Assembly (NCBI GenBank): GCA_023412915.1
Contig: JAEZRE010000005.1
Coordinates: 1-64,000, forward strand
DNA: 64,000 bases
Origin: Bacillota bacterium
Lineage (GTDB): Bacteria > Bacillota > Clostridia > Acetivibrionales > DTU013
Direction of reading: 5' to 3'
The notes beneath the pieces are model-generated. The model did no database searches. It was given only the letters and a program-made list of their open reading frames with translations, and had not been told where the DNA came from. The position numbers and the translations under genes were made by a program. This document shows, piece after piece, positions 1 to 7,122 of the stretch (position 1 is its first letter; every line of letters starts with the position of its first letter).

Positions 1-126
1 AGGCGCGGATTTCCTCTAAAACATCCAAAGAGGATGTTTAGCGCCGAAGGCGCGGATTTCCTCTAAAACATCCAAAGAGGATGTTTAGCGCCGAAGGCGC
101 GGATTTCCTCTAAAACATCCAAAGGA
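1..126 (+). repeat. 47-bp tandem hairpin repeat, 2.7 units, upstream of the M20 peptidase
   Basis: Two complete 47-bp units (from 1 and 48) and a partial third (95-124) are identical where they overlap. Each unit can form two hairpins: TAAAACATCC with GGATGTTTA around an AAAGA loop, and GCGCC with GGCGC around GAA. The last unit breaks off after ACATCCAAAG and runs straight into the ribosome binding site of the next gene. A diverged copy of the same repeat lies at 13963-14072 in the same position relative to another gene. The array may start before the window. Confidence 0.9.
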
Positions 127-135
127 GTGATCAAT

Positions 136-1245
136 ATGATAAACCGTGAAAGAATGGTCAGTGAATTCAAGAGTCTTGTAAGTATCGACAGCCTGTCCAA
201 AAGGGAAAGGCGGATGGCCGACGTGCTGACGCAGAAAATGAAAGCATTGGGCTGTGAAGTATACGAAGACAATGCCGGGCAGGAGATAGGCGGAAATACG
301 GGAAACCTCATATGCATTTTAAAGGGATGCAAGGATATACCGGCGTTGTTGATAACTGCGCATATGGACACCGTTGAACCCGGCGAAGGTAAAAAACCGA
401 TTGAAGAGAACGGAATAATACACTCGGATGGTACGACCGTACTCGGTGGAGACGACGCAGCTGGTATCGAGTGCATCCTGGAGGTTCTGAGGGTGCTTGA
501 GGAAGATAAGCTGGATCACGGTGATATACAGGCTGTGTTTACTGTTGCTGAGGAAGGCGGTCTTTTCGGAGCAAAACATCTGGATTACAGCAGAATATAT
601 GCCAAATACGGCATTGTGCTCGACAGCGACGGACCTATCGGGACGGTTGCCGTCAAAGCGCCGTCACAGTACAGAATGTATGTGACTATAAATGGTCTTG
701 CCGCCCATGCGGGGATAGCGCCGGAAAAAGGCGTCAGCGCCATACAGATTGCTTCCGCGGCGATCACCTCGATGAAGCTCGGCAGGATAGATTTCGAAAC
801 CACCGCAAATATAGGCGTTATAGGCGGTGGCCGCGAGACCAACATCGTTTGCGACAAGGTGGAAATAAAGGCTGAAGCCAGGAGCCGCGATAAAGAAAAA
901 CTCGAAAGACAAAAAGACCACATGAAGGAATGCTTCGAAAAGGCAGCTTCGGATTTCGGAGGCAGTGTCGATTTTCGAGCCGTTCTCGAATATCCCTCGT
1001 ATAATATATCAAAGGATGCAAAAATCCTGGGTATACTCGACAAGGCTGCAAAAGCCGCAGGCATCGAACTGCTGCCGGAAGAGACAGGCGGCGGAAGCGA
1101 TACCAACATATTCAACGGTAAAGGGATCGAAGCCGTAGACGTGAGCGTCGGTATGGACAAGGTGCACAGCGTTAACGAACAGATCAGGATCGACGATATG
1201 GTCAAGGCGGCCGAGTTCGTTTTACAGGCAGTGCGACATATGTAA
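136..1245 (+). CDS. M20-family metallopeptidase (PepT-like)
   Basis: Zinc-dependent cytoplasmic exopeptidase of the M20 family, 369 residues, related to tripeptidase T and similar amidohydrolases. Visible metal and catalytic motifs are ITAHMDTVEPG (His-x-Asp, about residue 77), GGDDAAG (bridging Asp) and TVAEEGGLFGA (general base Glu followed by a metal Glu). A dimerisation insert follows the second third (AHAGIAPEKG), and a late metal-ligand segment reads DKVHSVNE. Start chosen at ATG 136 because AAAGGAGTG sits 7-8 bases upstream; a GTG at 127 lies inside that binding site. The gene follows the tandem hairpin repeat directly and precedes pfkA by 57 bases. The exact substrate is not predictable from sequence. 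Confidence 0.85.
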   Translation: MINRERMVSEFKSLVSIDSLSKRERRMADVLTQKMKALGCEVYEDNAGQEIGGNTGNLICILKGCKDIPALLITAHMDTVEPGEGKKPIEENGIIHSDGTTVLGGDDAAGIECILEVLRVLEEDKLDHGDIQAVFTVAEEGGLFGAKHLDYSRIYAKYGIVLDSDGPIGTVAVKAPSQYRMYVTINGLAAHAGIAPEKGVSAIQIASAAITSMKLGRIDFETTANIGVIGGGRETNIVCDKVEIKAEARSRDKEKLERQKDHMKECFEKAASDFGGSVDFRAVLEYPSYNISKDAKILGILDKAAKAAGIELLPEETGGGSDTNIFNGKGIEAVDVSVGMDKVHSVNEQIRIDDMVKAAEFVLQAVRHM

Positions 1246-1302
1246 AAATGTTCGCGGGGATGTACAGGAAGCGTCCAAAGCGCAAGTGATCGGAGGAACG
1301 AT

Positions 1303-2388
1303 ATGATCAAAAGAATAGGTGTGATGACAGGCGGCGGAGACTGCCCGGGTTTGAATGCGGTACTGAGAGCGGTCGTCAAGACCTCCATGGTCAAATACGG
1401 ATATGAAGTGATAGGCTTCAGGGACGGATACAGAGGGCTGGTGCTGGACGACTATGTCAGTTTCAAGCCCGGCGACGCTTCCGGCATCCTGGATAAAGGC
1501 GGTACGATACTCGGAACCTCGAACAGAGACAATCCGTTCAAATTCAGGGTCGAAAGCAATGGAACCGTAAATTACGTCGACATGTCCGGCAAGGTGATAG
1601 AAAATATCAAGGCGCACGGTATAGACGCCCTTATACTTATAGGCGGCGACGGCACGCTCACGAGCGCGCGTGATTTCGCGCGGTTGGGCGTTAAAGTTGT
1701 CGGAGTTCCAAAAACAATAGACAACGACCTGTCTTCAACCGATACTACCTTTGGCTTTATGACGGCAGTCGATACCGCAACGGAGGCTATAGACAAACTT
1801 CATTCGACTGCGGAATCTCATCACCGTGTCATGATACTCGAGGTCATGGGAAGGTACGCGGGATGGATCGCACTGACTTCAGGGATTTCGGGAGGCGCGG
1901 ACGTCATATTGATACCCGAAATAGAATATGACATGTCCAGGGTAACGAAGAAAATTCTTGAAAGACAGGCTGAAGGGAAGCATTTCAGCATCGTTGTGGT
2001 GGCCGAAGGAGCCAAAGAGAAGAACGGTGGCCTTATTATAAGCAAGGTGGACGAGAGCAGCCCCGACCCTATCAGGTTAGGCGGTGTAGGAAACAAGGTC
2101 GCATCGGATATCGAGAGGATGACAGGCATCGAGACGAGGGTCACGGTTCTCGGACATCTGCAGAGGGGTGGGAGACCGAACCCGTACGACAGGCTGCTTT
2201 CGACAAGATACGGCGTCAAGGCGGTGGAACTTGTAAATGAAGGTAAATTTGGCTGCATGGTCGCATTAAATGGGAACGAGGTTACGGCAGTTTCCCTTGA
2301 GGATGCTGTCGGAAAGCTCAAGACGGTCGAGCCTGACGGCGAACTTGTCAGGATATCGAAGGATATTGGAGTCAGCTTCGGCGACTAA
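1303..2388 (+). CDS. pfkA: 6-phosphofructokinase
   Basis: Phosphorylates fructose-6-phosphate to fructose-1,6-bisphosphate, the committing step of glycolysis. 361 residues, longer than the usual 320-residue ATP-PFK. Motifs: TGGGDCPGLN at 9-18 (nucleotide loop), GGDGT at 114-118, PKTIDND at 136-142 (catalytic Asp) and MGRYAGW near 183. Gly in GGDGT is the residue associated with ATP as donor, whereas Lys in PKTIDND is typical of PPi-dependent and group III enzymes, where E. coli has Gly. The combination resembles actinobacterial group III ATP-PFKs. The start has GGAGG 7 bases upstream. It is followed by a repeat-rich gap and then, after a DUF2156 gene, by gapA. Confidence 0.92.
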   Translation: MIKRIGVMTGGGDCPGLNAVLRAVVKTSMVKYGYEVIGFRDGYRGLVLDDYVSFKPGDASGILDKGGTILGTSNRDNPFKFRVESNGTVNYVDMSGKVIENIKAHGIDALILIGGDGTLTSARDFARLGVKVVGVPKTIDNDLSSTDTTFGFMTAVDTATEAIDKLHSTAESHHRVMILEVMGRYAGWIALTSGISGGADVILIPEIEYDMSRVTKKILERQAEGKHFSIVVVAEGAKEKNGGLIISKVDESSPDPIRLGGVGNKVASDIERMTGIETRVTVLGHLQRGGRPNPYDRLLSTRYGVKAVELVNEGKFGCMVALNGNEVTAVSLEDAVGKLKTVEPDGELVRISKDIGVSFGD

Positions 2389-2492
2389 AATAGCTGCCTG
2401 TTAATTTTTAGATAAATGGTTTATAAAGCACTAAACAGTGGTATATTGAATAAAGTATTGTAATGGGGCGACGGATGTACTGACACCCAGGA

Positions 2493-2605
2493 AGGACGCA
2501 TGGGCGAGCAACAAGCAAAGCTTGCGACCAGCCCAGGACGCATGGGCGAGCAGCAAACAAAGCTTGCGACCAACCCGGGACGGACAGGCGAGCAGCAGGC
2601 GCTTC
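2493..2605. repeat. 42-bp tandem repeat, three imperfect copies
   Basis: Copies begin at 2493, 2535 and 2577 with a period of 42 bases. Shared core words are GGACGCATGGGCGAGCA and CAAAGCTTGCGACCA; the third copy is diverged and shortened. The period is a multiple of three, but no start codon and ribosome binding site support translation. The region is G-rich and unlike the flanking genes. Confidence 0.8.
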
Positions 2606-2647
2606 GTTTAATTGATGAAGTATAAATATTAAATTGACGGTATAAGG

Positions 2648-2676
2648 CCTTGCAAGGGGTAACAGACCTTGCAAGG
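2648..2676. promoter_or_regulatory. Two CCTTGCAAGG palindromes, operator candidate
   Basis: The perfect palindrome CCTTGCAAGG occurs at 2648-2657 and again at 2667-2676, 19 bases apart, which puts the two sites on nearly the same DNA face. They lie 36 bases upstream of the DUF2156 start codon. Arrangement suggests a cooperative regulator site, or a short RNA hairpin pair. No regulator is identified. Confidence 0.4.
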
Positions 2677-2712
2677 CTGAATTATTGTGATTCACAGGGG
2701 AGATTTGTTTCA

Positions 2713-3609
2713 ATGGATTTTTCTGAAATAACACTTGAAAGTAAAGAGCAGTTTGACCGCTACATCAGGCAGCATCACCCGCTGGCATCGGAATTGACCT
2801 TTACTAATTTTTTTGCATGGAGATACTTTTACAAATTCAGATATACGATTATTGCGGATCTGCTTTGTGTCATCGCCGTCCCCTGCAAGAGCGACCCTTT
2901 TGCAATGATGCCCATCGGAAATATCAGGGAGGATAACTTTGCACTGGCTTTTGCCGCCCTAAAGGAATACTTTGCAGGGAGGGGCTGGAAGCTCAGATTC
3001 AAGAAAGTGGCGAAGGAAGAACTAGGCTTTTTCAAAGGCGTAGTCGCCTCGGAGGATTCGATAGTCTATGACAGGGACAACTGCGACTATGTTTACAATA
3101 CAGTGGACCTGGTGGGGCTGAAGGGCAAAAAATATGACGGCAAGCGCAATCACATCAACAAGTTCAAGAAGCAGCACACTTATGAATACGTTCCGCTGGA
3201 CTGCTCCCTTCTCGATGAATGCAGCAGGATAATGGAGCAGTGGTGCAAAGACAGGAACTGCAGCTGCCAGAACGGCGATTACTGCGAACGACAGGCGAAT
3301 CTTGAACTGTTGAGGAATTTCAGGACGCTTGGCTGCAAGGGTGCCTTGATAAAAATGGACGGGAGTTTCGAAGCCTTTACAGTGGGTGAGATGCTCAGCG
3401 AGGACACCGCGGTGATCCATATAGAAAAGGCCAGAAACTCTGTTGATGGCTTGTACACTATAATAAACCAGCATTTCGCCGAACGTGAATGGAGCGGTAC
3501 GACTTTTATTAACAGGGAGCAGGACCTCGGCATAGAGGGAATGCGCAAGGCCAAGCTTTCGTACCATCCGGTCAGGCTGGTCGACAAATATACGATCTAT
3601 CCAGACTGA
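2713..3609 (+). CDS. DUF2156 family protein (phosphatidylglycerol lysyltransferase C-terminal-like)
   Basis: 298-residue soluble protein related to the C-terminal acyltransferase-like (GNAT-fold) domain of MprF and FemX-type aminoacyl transferases. Recognisable family words are HHPLASELTFTNFFAWR near the N-terminus, KYDGKRNHINKFKK in the middle and TFINREQDLGIEGMRKAKLS near the C-terminus. It has no membrane segments, so unlike MprF it carries no flippase domain. Start chosen at ATG 2713, with an AGGGGAG stretch about 10 bases upstream; the longer frame from 2650 runs through the palindromes. The substrate is unknown; an aminoacyl- or acyl-transfer role is inferred from the family only. Confidence 0.75.
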   Translation: MDFSEITLESKEQFDRYIRQHHPLASELTFTNFFAWRYFYKFRYTIIADLLCVIAVPCKSDPFAMMPIGNIREDNFALAFAALKEYFAGRGWKLRFKKVAKEELGFFKGVVASEDSIVYDRDNCDYVYNTVDLVGLKGKKYDGKRNHINKFKKQHTYEYVPLDCSLLDECSRIMEQWCKDRNCSCQNGDYCERQANLELLRNFRTLGCKGALIKMDGSFEAFTVGEMLSEDTAVIHIEKARNSVDGLYTIINQHFAEREWSGTTFINREQDLGIEGMRKAKLSYHPVRLVDKYTIYPD

Positions 3610-3633
3610 TTCGGTGGAACGTGTGGGGCGCGT

Positions 3634-3688
3634 GGACGGTTCTTTTATTCCATCTTTATGGGCAAAAGATGGAACAAAAGAACCGTCT
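3634..3688. repeat. Dispersed palindromic repeat, copy 1
   Basis: Inverted repeat beginning GGACGGTTCTTTTATTCCATCT and closing with its near-perfect complement after a short loop. It lies between the DUF2156 stop and the gapA promoter. Other copies are at 23562, 33226, 39325 and a half copy at 46806, all just after gene ends. Confidence 0.88.
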
Positions 3689-3781
3689 CTATGTTCTACT
3701 GCATAGTTTTTTCAATAGAGGTAAATATATTATCAGGTAGAATGACTTTGTTAAAAAATTAATTATTTTTGCCTAATTGTA

Positions 3782-3810
3782 TTGAAAATCCAGTTCAAAT
3801 AATATAAAAT
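3782..3810 (+). promoter_or_regulatory. Probable sigma-A promoter of gapA
   Basis: TTGAAA (3782-3787), a 17-base spacer and TAAAAT (3805-3810), in A/T-rich DNA about 50 bases before the gapA start. This gives a short leader holding the AGGAGG site. No CggR-like repressor gene or operator is seen nearby. Confidence 0.55.
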
Positions 3811-3861
3811 TATTTTGATTTTAAAGTCAATAAACATAATTGATATAGGAGGTAATAAGAA

Positions 3862-4872
3862 ATGGCAGTAAAAGTGGGTATTAATGGTTTTGGCAGAATA
3901 GGACGTCTTGTATTCAGGGCTGCAATCGAAAATCCTAACATTGAAGTAAAGGGAATAAACGACCCTTTCATCGATCTTGATTACATGACCTATATGCTGA
4001 AATATGACACGGTTCATGGACAGTTCAAGGGCACGATCTCGGTCGAGAACGGCATGCTCGTTGTCAATGGACAGAAGATAGCTGTTTATGCAGCTATGAA
4101 GCCGGAAGAGATTCCGTGGAAAGACTGCGGAGCAGAATACATAGTTGAATCGACAGGTGTATTCACTGAAACCGAAAAGGCATCCGCACACTTCGTCGGC
4201 GGCGCAAAGAAAGTCATCATCAGCGCTCCTTCAAAGGACGCTCCGATGTTCGTAATGGGCGTTAACAACGACACCTACAACAAGGATATGAAGGTCGTTT
4301 CAAATGCATCCTGCACGACCAACTGTCTTGCACCTATCGCAAAGGTCATCCATGACAACTTCGGTATCATCGAAGGCCTTATGACCACGGTTCATTCCTA
4401 CACTGCAACCCAGAAGACCGTTGACGGTCCCTCCAAGAAGGACTGGAGAGGCGGACGCGCTGCAGCTCAGAACATCATTCCGTCATCCACCGGCGCTGCT
4501 AAAGCTGTCGGCAAGGTTATTCCTTCACTCAATGGCAAACTCACCGGCATGTCCCTCAGGGTTCCGACTCCGGACGTATCCGTTGTAGACCTCACCTGCC
4601 GTCTTGAAAAAGCCGCAAGCTATGATGAGATCAAGGCTGCTGTCAAGAAGGCTGCTGATGGGGATCTTAAGGGCATCCTCGCATATACTGAGGACGAAGT
4701 TGTTTCCTCTGACTTTATCCATGATCCACATACCTCGATATTCGATGCTAAAGCAGGTATCGCTCTCAACAGCAACTTTGTCAAGCTCGTTGCATGGTAT
4801 GACAATGAATGGGGTTATTCAAACAAGGTAGTCGACCTCATCTCCTACATGGCTAAAGTTGACGCCAAATAA
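3862..4872 (+). CDS. gapA: Glyceraldehyde-3-phosphate dehydrogenase (NAD-type, class I)
   Basis: Oxidises and phosphorylates glyceraldehyde-3-phosphate to 1,3-bisphosphoglycerate in glycolysis. 336 residues, normal length. The N-terminal Rossmann motif is VGINGFGRIGRL; the catalytic cysteine lies in SNASCTTNCLAP; the phosphate-site segment HSYTATQ and the C-terminal WYDNEWGYS are intact. It starts behind a strong TAGGAGG site. Codon choice is richer in cytosine-ending codons than its neighbours, as expected of a highly expressed gene. A hairpin with a T-rich tail separates it from pgk-tpiA. Confidence 0.97.
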   Translation: MAVKVGINGFGRIGRLVFRAAIENPNIEVKGINDPFIDLDYMTYMLKYDTVHGQFKGTISVENGMLVVNGQKIAVYAAMKPEEIPWKDCGAEYIVESTGVFTETEKASAHFVGGAKKVIISAPSKDAPMFVMGVNNDTYNKDMKVVSNASCTTNCLAPIAKVIHDNFGIIEGLMTTVHSYTATQKTVDGPSKKDWRGGRAAAQNIIPSSTGAAKAVGKVIPSLNGKLTGMSLRVPTPDVSVVDLTCRLEKAASYDEIKAAVKKAADGDLKGILAYTEDEVVSSDFIHDPHTSIFDAKAGIALNSNFVKLVAWYDNEWGYSNKVVDLISYMAKVDAK

Positions 4873-4897
4873 GTTCTGACCGGTTACGATCGAATTT

Positions 4898-4949
4898 AAG
4901 GCTCACTCTTACCCTTACCTTAAGTGAGTGGTTGAAGGGTGAGCCTTTT
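4898..4949 (+). terminator. Hairpin between gapA and pgk-tpiA
   Basis: AAGGCTCAC near 4898 pairs with GTGAGCCTT near 4939-4947, with the stem extended by several more pairs, and a TTTTG tail. It may partly uncouple gapA transcription from pgk-tpiA. Confidence 0.65.
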
Positions 4950-4981
4950 GATTTTAAATATTTATTGAAAGGATGAGTGTC

Positions 4982-6928
4982 ATGGCACTATATAACAAGA
5001 AGTCCATCGAGGACATAGACGTAAAGGGCAAAAAAGTCATTGTCCGCGTTGATTTCAACGTACCTCTGGATGAAAATCTGAAGATCACCGACGATAAAAG
5101 AATAGTCGGTGCGCTGCCTACGATCAAATACCTCGTTGATAACGGAGCAAAGACAATACTCGTATCCCATCTCGGCAGGCCGAAGAACGGCCCCGAAGAA
5201 AAATTCAGCATGAAACCGACCGCTGCCAGACTCAGTGAGCTTCTCGGCAAGCAGGTCATCATGGCGAAGGACGTTATAGGTTCCGATGCCAAGGAAAAGG
5301 CAGCAGCCCTTAAAAACGGCGAAGTGCTTATGCTTGAGAATGTCCGTTTCCATAAGGAAGAAGAGAAGAACGATCCCGCGTTTGCAAAGGAACTCGCTTC
5401 TTTGGCTGAAATCTATGTAAACGACGCGTTCGGAACGGCTCACAGGGCTCACGCCTCCACAGCCGGCCTCGCCGATTACCTGCCTGCAGTCTGCGGCTAC
5501 CTGATCAAAAAGGAAGTCGATATCATGGGCAAGGCTCTCTCGCATCCTGCAAGGCCTTTCGTAGCAATACTCGGCGGAGCCAAGGTTTCGGACAAGATCC
5601 AGGTCATCGAGAACCTGATAGACAAGGTCGATACGCTCATCATCGGTGGCGGTATGGCCTATACGTTCCTCAAGGCCAAAGGCTACAAGATAGGCAATTC
5701 CATCTGCGAAGACGACAAGATCGATCTGGCCAAGGAATTGATGGTAAAGGCTGAAGCGAAGGGCGTTCAGATGATGCTCCCGATTGGCAGCATAGTCGGC
5801 AAGGAATTCAAGAACGACACCGAGAATAAATACGTTCCGTCCGACGCTATGCCCGATGGTTGGATGGGTATGGACATAGGCTCTCTGACGATCGAAAAGT
5901 TCTCCAAGGAAATAAGGAAAGCCAAGACGATAGTCTGGAACGGACCGATGGGCGTATTCGAATTTTCGAATTTCGCAAATGGCACCAGGGAGGTAGCAAG
6001 AGCTGTTGCCGAATCCGGTGCGGTTTCCATCGTAGGCGGCGGCGATTCAGCTGCAGCCGTTGAACAGCTTGGCTATGCAGATAAGATAACTCACATATCG
6101 ACTGGAGGCGGAGCATCACTGGAGTTCCTCGAGGGCAAAGTCCTTCCCGGAATAGCTTGCCTGCTTGATGCCAACCCAAGAAAAAAAATAGCGGCCGGCA
6201 ACTGGAAGATGAATAAAACTGCTTCCGAAGCAGTCGAATTCGTTACAGCTCTTAAACCCAGAGTGGCTGGCGCCGATGCCGAAGTCGTAGTGGGCGTTCC
6301 GTTTGTCTGCCTCCCCGGCGTTATCAAGGCATCTGAAGGCTCCAACATAAAGGTAGCCGCACAGAACATGCACTGGGAAGAAAAAGGAGCGTTTACGGGC
6401 GAAGTCTCAGGCCTGATGCTGAAGGATCTTGGCGTGGATTATGTCATAATAGGCCACTCCGAGAGAAGGCAGTATTTCGCTGAAACCGACGAGACAGTCA
6501 ACAAAAAGGTTCATTCGGCATTTAAATACGGACTCAAACCGATCGTATGCGTAGGCGAATCGCTTACTCAGAGGGAACAGGGAGTTACAGCAGATTTGAT
6601 CAGGTACCAGGTCAAGATAGCCCTGCTCGGACTCAGCGCCGACCAGGTCAAGGAAACGGTCATCGCATACGAACCCATTTGGGCTATCGGAACCGGCAAG
6701 ACTGCGACCAATGAGCAGGCGAACGAAGTTTGCGGCATCATAAGGGAAGCTGTCAAGGCGCTGTACGGTGAAGAAGTTTCCGATTTGGTACGTATACAGT
6801 ACGGCGGCAGCGTTAACGCAGCCAATGCAGCTGAGCTCTTCAACATGTCGGATATCGACGGCGGTCTGGTAGGCGGCGCAAGCCTGAAGCTGGACGATTT
6901 CGAAAAGATCGTCAAATACGACGCCTGA
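4982..6928 (+). CDS. pgk-tpiA: Fused phosphoglycerate kinase-triosephosphate isomerase
   Basis: One 648-residue frame encodes both enzymes. Residues 1-397 are phosphoglycerate kinase: VRVDFNVPLD, SHLGRP, the ENVRF substrate segment and GGGDSAAA near the nucleotide site. Residues 400-648 are triosephosphate isomerase: AAGNWKMNK at its start, catalytic His in IGHSERR, catalytic Glu in AYEPIWAIGTGKT and the phosphate loop QYGGSV. The joint is only a few residues (DANPRKK), so the isomerase has no Met or ribosome binding site of its own. A run of eight A (6181-6188) lies exactly at the joint; a +1 slip gives an immediate TAG. A PGK-TIM fusion is known in Thermotoga maritima. ATG 4982 is preferred to ATG 4973, which abuts the AAAGGA site. 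Confidence 0.93.
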   Translation: MALYNKKSIEDIDVKGKKVIVRVDFNVPLDENLKITDDKRIVGALPTIKYLVDNGAKTILVSHLGRPKNGPEEKFSMKPTAARLSELLGKQVIMAKDVIGSDAKEKAAALKNGEVLMLENVRFHKEEEKNDPAFAKELASLAEIYVNDAFGTAHRAHASTAGLADYLPAVCGYLIKKEVDIMGKALSHPARPFVAILGGAKVSDKIQVIENLIDKVDTLIIGGGMAYTFLKAKGYKIGNSICEDDKIDLAKELMVKAEAKGVQMMLPIGSIVGKEFKNDTENKYVPSDAMPDGWMGMDIGSLTIEKFSKEIRKAKTIVWNGPMGVFEFSNFANGTREVARAVAESGAVSIVGGGDSAAAVEQLGYADKITHISTGGGASLEFLEGKVLPGIACLLDANPRKKIAAGNWKMNKTASEAVEFVTALKPRVAGADAEVVVGVPFVCLPGVIKASEGSNIKVAAQNMHWEEKGAFTGEVSGLMLKDLGVDYVIIGHSERRQYFAETDETVNKKVHSAFKYGLKPIVCVGESLTQREQGVTADLIRYQVKIALLGLSADQVKETVIAYEPIWAIGTGKTATNEQANEVCGIIREAVKALYGEEVSDLVRIQYGGSVNAANAAELFNMSDIDGGLVGGASLKLDDFEKIVKYDA

Positions 6929-6960
6929 TCCGGCTAGAATCAACAAACCATTGCACTATA

Positions 6961-6991
6961 AAAAGGCTGTCTCAACAGGCAGCCTTTTTTG
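6961..6991 (+). terminator. Intrinsic terminator after pgk-tpiA
   Basis: AAAAGGCTG pairs with CAGCCTTTT around a 10-base loop, followed by a run of T. It lies 33 bases after the pgk-tpiA stop. Confidence 0.85.
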
Positions 6992-7122
6992 GTAGGTTAT
7001 AAGTCGGGCAAGCCGGGTAAATATAACGAGACGGTAAATATCTCTACGCCTCGTTGAATTGCAGCAGAGGTGAGAACCGATGCTTTATAAGCCAAGGAAC
7101 ATTGTCAAAAGGAGCTAATACC

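Larger units (their letters stand above)
2389..2712. other. Intergenic region with tandem repeats and paired palindromes
   Basis: This 324-base gap between pfkA and the DUF2156 gene has no credible coding sequence. It holds a three-copy 42-bp tandem repeat (2493-2605) and two perfect 10-bp palindromes (2648-2657 and 2667-2676). I see no clear terminator after pfkA. Confidence 0.7.

Noticed and set aside
1..126. Short direct repeats resembling a CRISPR array
   Set aside because: Units are contiguous with no spacers, contain internal hairpins, and merge into a gene start; no cas genes are present.
585..1394. Long minus-strand ORF opposite the M20 and pfkA genes
   Set aside because: Spans the 3' end of one real gene and the start of another, with no initiation site; a codon-bias shadow.
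2408..2734. Minus-strand ORF with internal repeats (ARPCVLGWSQAL)
   Set aside because: It is created by reading the 42-bp tandem repeat in one frame; no ribosome binding site and no homology.
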